From NCBI RefSeq assembly GCF_904848625.1, contig NZ_CAJHCP010000005.1:1-64000 (forward strand): a DNA stretch of 64,000 bases, read 5' to 3'. A program made the translations under genes and the position numbers. The notes under the pieces are model-generated. The model saw only the letters and a program-made list of their open reading frames with translations. It was not told where the DNA came from and made no database searches. The DNA comes from Paraburkholderia metrosideri (GTDB lineage: Bacteria; Pseudomonadota; Gammaproteobacteria; Burkholderiales; Burkholderiaceae). How positions within the stretch are numbered: the first letter of the stretch is position 1; each line of letters starts with the position of its first letter. This document shows, piece by piece, positions 1 to 9,071 of the stretch.

Positions 1-14
1 CCCAGCATGTCCAG

Positions 15-43
15 AAACCCCACCCCAACAAGGTGGGGTTTTT
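15..43 (+). terminator. Rho-independent terminator of an upstream gene
   Basis: A 7-bp GC stem (ccccacc at 18-24, ggtgggg at 32-38) with a 7-nt loop is followed directly by a run of five T and preceded by three A. This is a textbook intrinsic terminator on the plus strand. It must end a transcript that starts left of the window. Confidence 0.85.
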
Positions 44-334
44 GCGTTTCTGGCCGTCGCATCGGTCGATGTGGTCGCGCCCGCGGGGGCCGCCTTCAGT
101 CCGGCGGTGCACTCCTGTACACGCGCCCGACCGGGGCAGTCATTGCTGTCAGCAGACCATTGGCGGGCGCATCCACGGCCGGATCTCAGGCCAACGCGTA
201 ACCACTACGCGTGCGACCACCCCCGCCCGGGAACACTTCCGGCACCCCTCCCGCCGCAGATACCGCTGCGGCATAGGCCCCAGCGTCTTCCTGACCATCG
301 AAATAAACGCGCTCAAAGCCTGATAATCCGGTTC

Positions 335-532
335 AACCGCAACCGCAACCGCAACCGCAACCGCAACCGCAACCGCAACCGCAACCGCAACCGCAACCGC
401 AACCGCAACCGCAACCGCAACCGCAACCGCAACCGCAACCGCAACCGTAACCGCAACCGCAACCGCAACCGTAACCGTAACCGTAACCGTAACCGTAACC
501 GTAACCGCAACCGCAACCGCAACCGCAACCGT
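335..532. repeat. Hexanucleotide tandem array (AACCGC/AACCGT)n, about 33 units
   Basis: About 33 head-to-tail copies of the 6-nt unit aaccgc run from 335 to 532. A subset of units, concentrated in the right half, carry aaccgt instead. The interspersion of the two variants suggests units have been copied and spread within the array. Because the unit is 6 nt, gain or loss never shifts a reading frame; open frames through it encode only Arg-Asn, Val-Ala or Cys-Gly dipeptides and are not credible proteins. No gene function can be assigned. Confidence 0.9.
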
Positions 533-629
533 CGACACCGGCACACCGAGAGCCAGCCTCGCCACTGCTTCTACAAGACGAAGTGATCAATTAAGCGTCC
601 CCGTCACGCTACCGCGACTGTCAAATTGA

Positions 630-1094
630 CTAAGCCTGCTTGCGCATCGGTGTTTGATCTGGCACGCCAGCAATAAAGCGGTCGAGTCGTTCGCTAGCGT
701 CCGTGACGACCCAAAGTGGCGCGCTACGCAGTTGTCGGTCGTAACTTGTTGCGATCCTCGCAAAAAGCATAAATCCGGCGTCGTCCAAATGCCATTTGTC
801 AGTCAATCTGCCGACATCGAACACCGCTGCTACAGCGCGGTCTGCTGCACTGAGTTCCTCGCCGGTCACCGTACCAAAGTCAGATTCGGCCAGAAATCCC
901 GTGAGCAGCATGATCTGCGTGAGCGTTTGTGCGTCGGTTATGCCGCCGAGACCCCGACGCAATATATCGAGTGAGAGGTGCACGCGTAGCGCCAGGTCGT
1001 CGGCGACTTGCCGCGGGAGGGGTAGCAGCATGGCTTTGGCATGCCGTGCGCGTGCCGCGCCGCCACTCCGGGATAAAGGGATAGGTTGTGCCAT
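630..1094 (-). CDS. Hypothetical protein, Burkholderia small-protein family (sometimes labelled Fis-like)
   Basis: 154 residues, soluble, no signal peptide or membrane segment. The N-terminus is rich in Arg and Ala (RSGGAARARHAKAM), followed by a helical stretch (PRQVADDLALRVHLSLDILRRG) and a central block (TDAQTLTQIMLLTGFLAE). From memory it resembles short proteins widespread in Burkholderia that databases often call Fis family transcriptional regulators, but no helix-turn-helix can be seen clearly. Codon bias fits a real gene, and it is the only convincing gene in the first 3 kb. Start chosen at the ATG at 1094; an internal ATG near residue 21 is possible. Function unknown. Confidence 0.65.
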   Translation of the reverse strand: MAQPIPLSRSGGAARARHAKAMLLPLPRQVADDLALRVHLSLDILRRGLGGITDAQTLTQIMLLTGFLAESDFGTVTGEELSAADRAVAAVFDVGRLTDKWHLDDAGFMLFARIATSYDRQLRSAPLWVVTDASERLDRFIAGVPDQTPMRKQA

Positions 1095-1714
1095 GAGGAT
1101 CCAATGTTATGCCTGTGCAGATGCAATAACGGCGCGCTCCGTAAAAGATTGAGCCCTCGCTGCGCATACTTCACGGTATGGGCCCCGACTTCGGCGGGTA
1201 ACTCGAATCCCACCAGATTTGCCGGCACCTGAGATGGTGCGCGCATCTTTTCAGTTGACCCAAGCAATGGACTTCGACCACCCTTCAAACCGCTATGCGT
1301 TCGTTCGCGTAGGGCGCGTCCGTGCGACACCGGGTAACGATCGCAAGCCCGATGTGCGCTCTGAAGGCAACGAAATCGCATCCTCCAGATGCACAATTTT
1401 GAAGCGGTTAATTCGAACATTCGAACGTTACCGGACGCCGGCGCACAAGATCACTTCCTACCATGCATGCGTCGCATCTGAGCATCGAGTCGTTTCTTGT
1501 TTGTTCACAGTCGAAAAACTCGCTGATCCTCGTTCGTAAAGATTCGCCAGCGGCGATGGCGCGATATCCACCGCATTTCTTCGCGTATGAACGAACGGTG
1601 CAGGCGTGCGGGTGTGCAGTTATTCGGCAACGAACAGCAAACTCCCTCGTCTGTCGGAAGTCCACTTAGCTGGCTCACGTCCATGATTGTCGAAGAGGTC
1701 GTGGCGTAACTCAC

Positions 1715-1930
1715 GTTGATCTACCAAAACTCGAGACGATTCTGCACGTCGAGCCGAACTTTGAAGTTGGACGCAACGTGCACACCGTTCTGCCACTGCT
1801 CGGTTTGGCGTTGGGCACGCTCGGCCTGATCCGCTTCAGTCAGGCGTGGAGCAACTTTCTGTCGGCACTCGTGGTGGTACGCTCTCCGTCGACACACATG
1901 CTGCCCCTCGCGTTGCGCATTTTGCAGAGC
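1715..1930 (+). pseudogene. Relic of a MalG-type sugar ABC transporter permease
   Basis: The plus-strand translation of 1715-1930 contains VLPLLGLALGTLGLIRF, then SQAWSNFLSALVVVRSPST and HMLPLALRILQS. This matches the region after the EAA loop of binding-protein-dependent sugar permeases, where LPL-x-PALGTLA, SWNDFLWPLVV and TLPLAL are typical. The EAA loop itself is degraded, the rest of the roughly 280-residue permease is absent on both sides, and the frame continues into unrelated sequence. I read it as a fragment of a decayed gene. No other part of a sugar ABC transporter is visible nearby. Confidence 0.55.
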
Positions 1931-2414
1931 CGACCTGTTCACTACCTCATCAAAGAGGACGTAGTCGTTTATCCGGACAATGACACAGGCACCCTCCGTA
2001 AACCATCCGATCAAAGACCGCTCTCTCGACATACGCGTCGTAAGCGCTGATGTCGCTTTTATCGCGAGAAAGCATCGATGCAAGTTGATGGCCACAACCG
2101 CAGTCGCGTATGCCGACTTACATCGACGGGGCATACGGCTCTGAAATAGCCTCATGCGACTCGCGCAGACTGACGCGAAAAATCCGCGAGTGTCGGCGCG
2201 TACTGGCGTAAGTAGATTGGTATGTGCGAGATTGCTTTCTCGACTGGATGCAGAAGAGCGGCGACACGATGTAATCGCCAGTATCTTCGTCGAGTGCCGC
2301 GACTCGGGGCATGATCCGTGTGTCGCCCAGGCACTGATATACCACTCGCCTGCGGTGAGTCCGACAGCCGTTATCGAGTGTTATCGGGTCTCGAAGTGTT
2401 ATGCATATTGGCCG

Positions 2415-2476
2415 CCAACACCAACACCAACACCAACACCAACACCAACACCAACACCAACACCAACACCAACACC
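2415..2476. repeat. Hexanucleotide tandem array (CCAACA)n, about 10 units
   Basis: About ten uninterrupted copies of ccaaca. It is a second, shorter array 1.9 kb from the first, with a related but different unit and no internal variants, so it may be younger or under recent slippage. Frames through it encode Pro-Thr, Asn-Thr or Cys-Trp dipeptides and are not credible genes. Confidence 0.9.
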
Positions 2477-2962
2477 CAGATAAAGAGCCACAAAAATTCA
2501 CCCTATGCATCAACCACAAGGATTCGCGAGTCGTACCAATGATGAAGAACCCAGATGACTGCGCAAGTGCGTTCAAACATGAATCAAGCGTTCGCAAAGC
2601 TAGCGCCACGTTATTCGACTGAGTAGTGAGTCCCCGACGCCCCACACAAATCCCCCATATTTCGAAGCCGATATCAAGCAGAACCCGCGCTTCAAATTCA
2701 CGCTGCGACTATTGAAGTACTGCAACGCGCACTCGGCCACCGTTGGCAATCGACGAGACGACGCAGCGCACGAAAGTAAATGGAAGACCTGGCCAACGGA
2801 GCGCGATAACCATGGCGAAACCAGTTCCGCCTTCAATCTATTCACATTCAAGCACCTAACGCCGCTGGCTTATCCGCTGAAATACGGAGGCTCCGCGGGC
2901 GCACAGCCCCACCAGCAAACCGAAACGACGCATCCACATCCACATAAAATCGCACTCAGGGG

Positions 2963-2991
2963 TTGTGCTGAGCGCGAGGACTCTCTATAAT
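2963..2991 (+). promoter_or_regulatory. Sigma-70 promoter of tRNA-Val
   Basis: A -35 box ttgtgc (2963-2968), a 17-nt spacer and a perfect -10 box tataat (2986-2991) lie just upstream of tRNA-Val. Transcription would start near 2998, leaving a short leader before the mature 5' end at 3005. Confidence 0.7.
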
Positions 2992-3004
2992 TCGCGCTCT
3001 CTAA

Positions 3005-3081
3005 AGGCTCGTAGCTCAGTTGGTTAGAGCACCACCTTGACATGGTGGGGGTCGTTGGTTCGAATCCAATCGAGCCTACCA
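3005..3081 (+). tRNA. tRNA-Val (anticodon GAC)
   Basis: 77 nt including an encoded CCA. The 7-bp acceptor stem pairs aggctcg with cgagcct. The D-arm has agctcagttggttagagc, the anticodon stem is ccacc/ggtgg with loop ttgacat (anticodon GAC), and the T-arm carries ttcgaat. All parts fold normally. Confidence 0.97.
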
Positions 3082-3094
3082 ACGAATATGTGAC

Positions 3095-3124
3095 GTGGGC
3101 GAAAGCGGTTCCGCTTTCGCCCAC
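3095..3124 (+). terminator. Perfect hairpin downstream of tRNA-Val
   Basis: A perfect 14-bp inverted repeat (gtgggcgaaagcgg at 3095-3108 and its complement at 3111-3124) with a 2-nt centre lies 13 nt after the tRNA. No T-run follows, so it may be a weak terminator or a processing stop for the tRNA transcript. Confidence 0.55.
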
Positions 3125-3363
3125 TGCCATATCTAAGTTTCTCTCTTCAGTATCGCCACTCCGTTTTATAAAAGTCCCTTTCTTTCGCGGATGCTTTTGC
3201 GCGTCCACGTCTGCCGTATTACTTCGCTGTTTTCCAATGCGCGGTACAGTTAAGCCTTTCCGCTTCCCACCGAATAGACACCGATTCGCCACTGCTTCGC
3301 CACTGAACAACCTGCCGTGAGCGCGTAACGCAGCGCCGGCAGTTTTCAAAGGACGCTGATGCA

Positions 3364-5067
3364 ATGAAGAAGCTCATCAACGACGTCTCCGCAGTCGTCC
3401 CCGACATGCTCGATGGACTCGCGGCGCTCAATCCCAACCTCTCGCTGCTGCAAGGCGGCACAATCGTCGTACGGGCCGATGCTGAGGTCGTAGCGGCCCG
3501 CGGCGAGGTCACGTTGATCTCCGGCGGCGGCTCGGGCCACGAACCCGCTCACGGCGGCTATGTGGGTCATGGCATGCTGAGTGCGGCGGTAGCGGGCGAA
3601 GTTTTTACCTCACCTTCCACTGACGCCGTGCTCGACGCGATACGCGCAGTGGCCGGCCGTGCAGGCACGTTGCTGATCGTGAAGAACTACACGGGCGACC
3701 GCTTCAACTTTGGCCTCGCCGCCGAGATCGCGCGCGCCGAGGGCATTCCGACGGAAATGGTGATCGTGGCCGATGACGTCGCACTGACCGCGAGCGGCGA
3801 TCACGCAGGCCGTCGTGGGCTGGCGGGGACCGTGCTGGTCCATAAGATCGCAGGAGCGGCGGCCGCAGCGGGGCGTCCGTTGACGGAAGTTGCGCGAATC
3901 GCGCGCGATGTCGCGGCATCGCTCGGCACGATGGGTGTCGCGCTCACGCCGTGCACGGTGCCCGCCGCTGGCAAGCCAGGGTTCGAACTCGCCGATAACG
4001 AAATCGAATGGGGGCTCGGCATTCATGGCGAGCCTGGCGTAGAACGTGGCGCGATGGAATCGGCGGATGCGATCGTCGGCAAGCTGCTGGCGAAGATTAT
4101 CGACGACCTGTCGCTGCACCATGGTGAGCGCGCGGTGTTGCTCGTGAATAATCTGGGCGGCACGCCATCGAGCGAAATGAGCATAGTGGCGGGGTCCGCG
4201 CTGCGCTATCTGGCCGAACACGGTATCAAGATCGAGCGCGCATGGGCCGGCACGTTTCTGAGCGCGCTGGAAATGGCGGGTATTTCGTTGTCTCTACTGC
4301 GTGTGGACGACGAGCGGCTCGGCTGGCTCGACGCCGCCGCGCATACCAGCGCGTGGCCCGCGTTGAGCGGGCGCGTCGCGCAGGTCTCGGTGCGGCCCGC
4401 ACCCATTACGCCGGATCACGCAAGTGGTCCGACACTCGCGCGTGAAGCGACGTTGCGTCACGCGATCGAGGCTGTTTGCGCGTGTCTGCTGAAAGCGGAG
4501 CCGACCTTGACGGAGATGGATCAACGCGTCGGCGATGGCGATCTGGGTATCAGCCTGTCTCGCGGCGCGCGTGCGGTGTTGCAGGAGATCGATGGATATC
4601 CCGCTGCGACGACGCCAGGCGCCGTGCTGCGCCGCGTTTCCGCGACGCTAAGGCGGGTTGTCGGCGGAACCTCGGGGCCGCTCTACGCGGTGATGCTGTT
4701 GCGCGCAGCGGTGGCGCTCGAGCAATCGGGCGGCTCGACGGCGAACGAATGGGCTGCTGCATTTAGCGCAGGTGTCGAAGGACTGATGGAACTCGGCGGT
4801 GCGCGTCCCAGTGATCGCACGATGGTCGACGCGCTGAAGCCCGCCGCCGATGCATTGCAGTCAGCGCTCGCCCATCAGGAAACCGTTGACGCTGCCCTAA
4901 AGACCGCAGTCGAGGCAGCCACCGAAGGCACCTCGCAAACCGCGTCGATGCATCCACGGCGGGGGCGGTCGAGTTATGTCGGCGATCGCGCGCTGGGTCA
5001 CGCGGACCCGGGCGCGCATGCGGTGGCTTTGTGGCTGGCCGCGATTCGCGAGGCACTCGCCAATTGA
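3364..5067 (+). CDS. dhaKL: Dihydroxyacetone kinase, fused DhaK-DhaL (ATP-dependent)
   Basis: 567 residues. It phosphorylates dihydroxyacetone to DHAP in the cytoplasm with ATP, feeding glycolysis. The N-terminal DhaK domain (about 1-330) shows GGGSGHEP near residue 56 and GLGIHGEPG, whose His221 would bind dihydroxyacetone covalently. The C-terminal DhaL domain (about 355-567) shows VGDGDLG, whose aspartates bind Mg-ATP, a Gly/Ser loop (GGTSGPLYAVML) and the terminal PRRGRSSYVGDRALGHADPGA. Fusion of K and L is the pattern of ATP-dependent kinases; PTS-linked forms have separate subunits, and no DhaM is seen. The ATG at 3364 was chosen. It stands alone, after tRNA-Val. Confidence 0.93.
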   Translation: MKKLINDVSAVVPDMLDGLAALNPNLSLLQGGTIVVRADAEVVAARGEVTLISGGGSGHEPAHGGYVGHGMLSAAVAGEVFTSPSTDAVLDAIRAVAGRAGTLLIVKNYTGDRFNFGLAAEIARAEGIPTEMVIVADDVALTASGDHAGRRGLAGTVLVHKIAGAAAAAGRPLTEVARIARDVAASLGTMGVALTPCTVPAAGKPGFELADNEIEWGLGIHGEPGVERGAMESADAIVGKLLAKIIDDLSLHHGERAVLLVNNLGGTPSSEMSIVAGSALRYLAEHGIKIERAWAGTFLSALEMAGISLSLLRVDDERLGWLDAAAHTSAWPALSGRVAQVSVRPAPITPDHASGPTLAREATLRHAIEAVCACLLKAEPTLTEMDQRVGDGDLGISLSRGARAVLQEIDGYPAATTPGAVLRRVSATLRRVVGGTSGPLYAVMLLRAAVALEQSGGSTANEWAAAFSAGVEGLMELGGARPSDRTMVDALKPAADALQSALAHQETVDAALKTAVEAATEGTSQTASMHPRRGRSSYVGDRALGHADPGAHAVALWLAAIREALAN

Positions 5068-5267
5068 ATGGAGCGGCGCGCTCGCTGCTTCTGGAAAACG
5101 CGAGCGTTATGAGGTGCCCGCGAACTGGCCAGACAGGCCCAAGCTAAAGATGTCAGTGGGCGCGCGCACGCCATTCATCCAGAACAGGTCCGCGCCCAGA
5201 CAGTTGAACCTGTAATGAAGGAGCGGCGGGTCAGTAGCAGACACCCGGCGTTCCGACATTATTTCGG

Positions 5268-5402
5268 TCAGGGGCGAAGCAGATCAAACCCGGCCAGCGC
5301 GACGACTCCACTCACGACAATCAGCGCGACAGAATGCTGCCCGAAATAAAGCAGTCCTGCCGCCGACCAACTCGTCACAGCGAATGCGGCGATACGTTTC
5401 AT
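5268..5402 (-). CDS. Small membrane protein downstream of the ArsP-type permease
   Basis: 44 residues beginning MKRIAAFAVTSW and ending GFDLLRP, mostly hydrophobic with room for one or two short membrane segments (SAAGLLYFGQHSVALIVVSGVVALAGF). A longer frame exists that overlaps the permease, but the ATG at 5402 lies 17 nt after the permease stop and gives a cleaner non-overlapping gene. It would be co-transcribed with the permease as the last gene of the selD-selU-permease strand. Function unknown; an accessory subunit of the permease is a reasonable guess from position only. Confidence 0.5.
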   Translation of the reverse strand: MKRIAAFAVTSWSAAGLLYFGQHSVALIVVSGVVALAGFDLLRP

Positions 5403-5419
5403 ACTTGAAAAGCCCAGAG

Positions 5420-6475
5420 TCAAAAGCCCAAAGCCACCGCCAATAACCCGCTCACCACGCCGCACACCAGCACGGCCACTGCCACGACCGTCAGCACGCG
5501 TCGTGGGAACGAACGTCCCAGCATGGCCATTGACGGCACGCTAATCAGCGGCAGCGTCATCAGTAACGCGCCGGCAGGACCGGCGGCCATGCCAAACGAC
5601 AGCATCGCCTGAATGATCGGCACTTCACCCGCGGTTGGAATGACGAACAGCGTGCCGGCGATCGACAACGCGACGATCCACAGCAAGCTGTTATCGATGT
5701 TGGGCCCAATGTGCGGAAACAGCCACGCACGTGCCGCGCCGAGAATCAGCACCAGCACGATGTATTCGGGCACGAGCCGCAGCGTCATCGCGCCGAGGAT
5801 TTTCACCCAGCGTGAAAACGCCGTACCGGATTCGTCAATGGTGATCAGCCGGGCCATTTCGTCACGCGATGCTTCGGCCTCTTTCGGCGTGACCATGCGG
5901 TTCACCAGATAGCCGAGGCCGAACACCATGACGATGCCCAGCGCGAGCCGCAGGCCCATCCATTGCCAGCCGAGCACGAAGCCCATGAAGATCAGTGTGG
6001 CCGGATTCAGCGCGGTGTTGCCGAGCCAGAATGCGATCGCCGCGCCCGGCGCGGCCTGACGCGCGCGCAACCCGGCGACGACCGGTGCCGCGCAGCAGGT
6101 GCACATCATGCCCGGCAACGACATCAAGCCGCCCTTCACGACGCTGCTGAAATCGCTGCGTCCGAGCGCACGCGCGACCCATTGCGGTGGAATCAACGCC
6201 TGCACCGCCGAACCCAGCAGAAGTCCGAGCACCATTGCTTGCCAGATTGCCTTGCCGTAGGCGAGGGCGTAATCGAACGCGGCTTGCAACGACGGTACGG
6301 GCGCGCTAGCCGAGGTGCCCATCAGAATCGATTTGCCGATCGAGTGCTGGTTTGCCGCGACGAACGCACGGTTGTAGTACGGGAACCACTTCACATAGAA
6401 GAGGCCGACGACGGCGATCAGCAGAAAGACGATCCAGCCAAGCGCGGCACGGGGTTGTCTAACGGTTGTTTGCAT
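5420..6475 (-). CDS. ArsP/YraQ-type permease (DUF318, COG0701)
   Basis: 351 residues with about eight to ten membrane segments. The signature block GGLMSLPGMMCTCCAAPVVAGL, with its CTCC cysteines, and the following WLGNTALNPATLIFMGFVLGW mark the PF03773 permease family. A second half-repeat carries FVIPTAGEVPIIQAML. Known members of the family include ArsP, which exports trivalent organoarsenicals; many others have no assigned substrate. It lies 25 bp downstream of selU on the same strand, in a locus devoted to selenium. A role in moving a selenium compound is therefore an attractive inference, since thiophilic cysteines could bind selenite or selenide species. The sequence alone does not settle substrate or direction. 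Confidence 0.8.
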   Translation of the reverse strand: MQTTVRQPRAALGWIVFLLIAVVGLFYVKWFPYYNRAFVAANQHSIGKSILMGTSASAPVPSLQAAFDYALAYGKAIWQAMVLGLLLGSAVQALIPPQWVARALGRSDFSSVVKGGLMSLPGMMCTCCAAPVVAGLRARQAAPGAAIAFWLGNTALNPATLIFMGFVLGWQWMGLRLALGIVMVFGLGYLVNRMVTPKEAEASRDEMARLITIDESGTAFSRWVKILGAMTLRLVPEYIVLVLILGAARAWLFPHIGPNIDNSLLWIVALSIAGTLFVIPTAGEVPIIQAMLSFGMAAGPAGALLMTLPLISVPSMAMLGRSFPRRVLTVVAVAVLVCGVVSGLLAVALGF

Positions 6476-6500
6476 GATGGTCTCTAGCGTGGGTTTTTAA

Positions 6501-7568
6501 TCAGATCACCACGAGCGCGCTGCGGTCCAGCTGCGCAAGCAGTGCTTTTGCCTGGTCGACGACGTTCGCGTCGTTAGGGCGGAAATTCCATTGCACTGCA
6601 CGCGGTAGTTCGACGAAATGCGCGTGACTGCTGCGTGCGTAGGCCGGATCATAGTGCCGCCCGATCAACTCGTGGGCGAGCTCGGCACGCCGGTTTTCGT
6701 CGACGAGTTGTTGCCATCCCAGCACGCGCTCCCGGCTGTGCAGACCGATCATGCGTTGCAGTTGGCCTTTCAGCGATTCGGGATCGTCGAACAGATGCGC
6801 ATAGTCGTGCTGCAGAAATGTCGCGCGATCTTCGCGGCTCGACAGCACCTCGATGCACGCGCCTCGATGAAACGTCTCGAGTAGTGCAAGCGGCAGCGTG
6901 ACCGAACCGATGCGCCGGCTCTCCGCTTCCACGAACACCGGGCGCGCGGAATCGAGACTGCGCAGTGCGCTCACGAGCAATGTGTCGAAACGTTTCTGCG
7001 ACGGCTGCGGCACGCCCGTCCATGCGCCGAGCAGCGAACCACGATGCGACGCGAGCGCTTCGAGGTCGAGCGTCTGTGCGCCCGCCTGGCTCAACGCCGT
7101 GAGTAAGCGCGTCTTGCCGCTGCCGGTTGGGCCGACCAGCACGATGTAGCTGAAGGTGGCGGGCAACGCGTGGAGCGTGTCGAGCGTCGCGCGCCGATAA
7201 CTCTTGTAGCCGCCGTCCAGTTGACGGGCCGGCCAGCCGATCATATTGAACAGCGTCGTGACCGAACCCGAGCGCTTGCCGCCACGCCAGCAATAAATGA
7301 GCGGCCGCCAGCTGCGCGGGCGGTCGGCAAAAGTCGTTTCCAGATGATGCGCAATATTGCGCGCGACCAACGCCGCGCCGATCCGCGTACCTTCGAACGG
7401 CGACACCTGTTTGTAGGTCGTGCCGACTAAAACACGTTCCTCGTTGCTCAGCACGGGCGCGTTGATTGCGCCTGGTATGTGGTCCTCCGCAAACTCAAGC
7501 GGCGTGCGGACATCGATGATTTCATCGAAATCACCTGCTTTTTCCAGGCTGACGAGAAGATTTTTCAA
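6501..7568 (-). CDS. selU: tRNA 2-selenouridine synthase (SelU/MnmH)
   Basis: 355 residues. It replaces the sulfur of 2-thiouridine at the wobble position of tRNA-Lys, Glu and Gln with selenium, using selenophosphate and a geranylated intermediate. An N-terminal rhodanese domain (1-130) contains IIDVRTPLEFAEDHIPGAIN and the active-site loop IYCWRGGKRSGS with catalytic Cys93. A C-terminal P-loop domain begins GPTGSGKTRLL (146-156). Length and domain order match the family (E. coli YbbB). It is on the same strand as selD, 148 bp downstream of it, so both consumers of selenide chemistry may share a transcript. Confidence 0.93.
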   Translation of the reverse strand: MKNLLVSLEKAGDFDEIIDVRTPLEFAEDHIPGAINAPVLSNEERVLVGTTYKQVSPFEGTRIGAALVARNIAHHLETTFADRPRSWRPLIYCWRGGKRSGSVTTLFNMIGWPARQLDGGYKSYRRATLDTLHALPATFSYIVLVGPTGSGKTRLLTALSQAGAQTLDLEALASHRGSLLGAWTGVPQPSQKRFDTLLVSALRSLDSARPVFVEAESRRIGSVTLPLALLETFHRGACIEVLSSREDRATFLQHDYAHLFDDPESLKGQLQRMIGLHSRERVLGWQQLVDENRRAELAHELIGRHYDPAYARSSHAHFVELPRAVQWNFRPNDANVVDQAKALLAQLDRSALVVI

Positions 7569-7716
7569 GAGATAGGGACGAAGCGGTCTACGGCGGGAAG
7601 TCGAAATTATCGCATGCGCGGTAGCGGCGGCCGGTTAGATGCTGCTGATGGTCCGACACGCTACGGCGTTTCGCACACCGCAGCGTCGGCCTAGTGTTAT
7701 ATCGCCGGCTTGTATT

Positions 7717-8781
7717 TCACGCCACTTCGACGCGCGCTTCGCCGTTCACCATCTCGCCGATCACGCACGCGTTGCCGAATCCATCGGCGTGGAACAGCGC
7801 GAGCACTTCGTCGACCGACTCCGGCGCACATGAAACCAGCAGGCCGCCTGACGTTTGCGGGTCGGTGAGCAACGCGCGGGCCGTCGACGGTAGGCTCGAT
7901 GTCAAGCCGACATTCTTACCGTACGCGTCCCAGTTGCGCCCCGAAGCGCCGGTAAAAATACCGGCCTCCGCCAGATCGACCACCTGCGGCAACCACGGTA
8001 GATCCGCATAACGCACGCGTGCAGTCAGGTTCGACCCGCGCGCCAGTTCAAGCGTGTGGCCGAGCAGCCCGAACCCGGTGATGTCCGTGAGCGCATGCAC
8101 GCCGTCCAGTCGGGCCAGGTCCGCGCCCGGCCGGTTCAGCTTGGTCGTTGCGCCGATCATCGCGGCGTAGCCCGCGGCGTCGAGCTGGTCTTTCTTCAGT
8201 GCCGCCGACAGAATGCCGACGCCGAGCGGCTTGCCGAGAATCAGCACATCGCCGGCCTGCGCGCCTGCGTTGCGTTTGATGCGCTTCGGATCGACCACGC
8301 CGATGGCCACGAGCCCGTAGATCGGCTCGACTGAATCGATCGAATGACCGCCCGCGAGCGGAATGCCTGCTTCGGCGCACACTGACTCGCCGCCCTTCAG
8401 CACCGCCGCAATCACGTCATGCGGCAGTACGTTGATCGGCATGCCGACGATCGCGAGCGCCATGATCGGCTTGCCGCCCATCGCATACACATCGGATAAC
8501 GCGTTGGTCGCGGCGATCCGGCCGAAGTCGAACGGGTCGTCGACGATTGGCATGAAGAAATCGGTGGTGGCGACGATCGCCTGGTCGTCGTTGAGCTTAT
8601 AGACGGCGGCGTCGTCGGCGGTATCGTTGCCAACCAGCAGGTCGGGAAAGAAAGGCAACGGCGCGCTGCGCTTAAGCAGATCGGCGAGTAGTCCGGGGGC
8701 GATCTTGCACCCGCACCCGCCGCCGTGCGAGAGGCTGGTGAGGCGGGGCGACTGGTTGGTTTGGGCGATGGTGTCGGTCAT
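7717..8781 (-). CDS. selD: Selenide, water dikinase (selenophosphate synthetase)
   Basis: 354 residues. It makes selenophosphate from selenide and ATP, the selenium donor for both SelA and SelU. The N-terminal glycine-rich loop HGGGCGCKIAPG holds the catalytic Cys23 and Lys26, so this SelD uses cysteine rather than selenocysteine at the active site. Downstream it has VGNDTADDAAVY, ATTDFFMPIVDDPFDFGRIAA and TDITGFGLLGHTLE, all typical of the AIRS-like ATP-binding fold. Start at the ATG at 8781 just before MTDTIAQ. It heads the minus-strand group selD, selU, permease and lies divergent from the formate dehydrogenase operon, with one small gene between. Confidence 0.96.
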   Translation of the reverse strand: MTDTIAQTNQSPRLTSLSHGGGCGCKIAPGLLADLLKRSAPLPFFPDLLVGNDTADDAAVYKLNDDQAIVATTDFFMPIVDDPFDFGRIAATNALSDVYAMGGKPIMALAIVGMPINVLPHDVIAAVLKGGESVCAEAGIPLAGGHSIDSVEPIYGLVAIGVVDPKRIKRNAGAQAGDVLILGKPLGVGILSAALKKDQLDAAGYAAMIGATTKLNRPGADLARLDGVHALTDITGFGLLGHTLELARGSNLTARVRYADLPWLPQVVDLAEAGIFTGASGRNWDAYGKNVGLTSSLPSTARALLTDPQTSGGLLVSCAPESVDEVLALFHADGFGNACVIGEMVNGEARVEVA

Positions 8782-9071
8782 GATGGCGCGAATGTCGGGC
8801 TTCGAATGACCGCATTATGATGGTTGTTCGTGCATGGCGCAGGAACCGGGCGCGTGGCTCACACGCGCTTGATCGAAATCCGCCGACGACATCGAAAAAA
8901 TTTATCGCGTTTCTGCATCGTCTGCCAAATAGGCTATGGCGCGACAATATTTAACATTTTCTTCGCGGCGCCCCGGACCCCAGCGCACCGCCCTCCGTAA
9001 CCGTACGACAAATCGACAGGCCGGCTCAACTCAAGCGTTTGATACGCGTGTTTGTCACGGCGTGCTGCTTG

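Larger units (their letters stand above)
1095..2962. other. Gene-poor, decayed region
   Basis: Apart from the permease relic and the second hexamer array listed separately, no frame here looks like a functional protein. Open frames are short, overlap on both strands and lack ribosome-binding sites. The stretch looks like a scar between a small gene and tRNA-Val, probably old inserted DNA that has degenerated. Confidence 0.6.

Noticed and set aside
335..532. Possible CRISPR array
   Set aside because: Repeat unit is 6 nt with no spacers; a simple tandem array.
149..565. Open frames of 77-171 codons through the hexamer array, encoding Val-Ala, Arg-Asn or Cys-Gly repeats
   Set aside because: Open only because a 6-nt repeat without stops is present; found in several frames on both strands, no ribosome-binding site, no non-repeat domain.
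2118..2645. 175-codon minus frame containing Cys-Trp repeats
   Set aside because: Created by the ccaaca array; the flanking sequence shows no domain or start signal.
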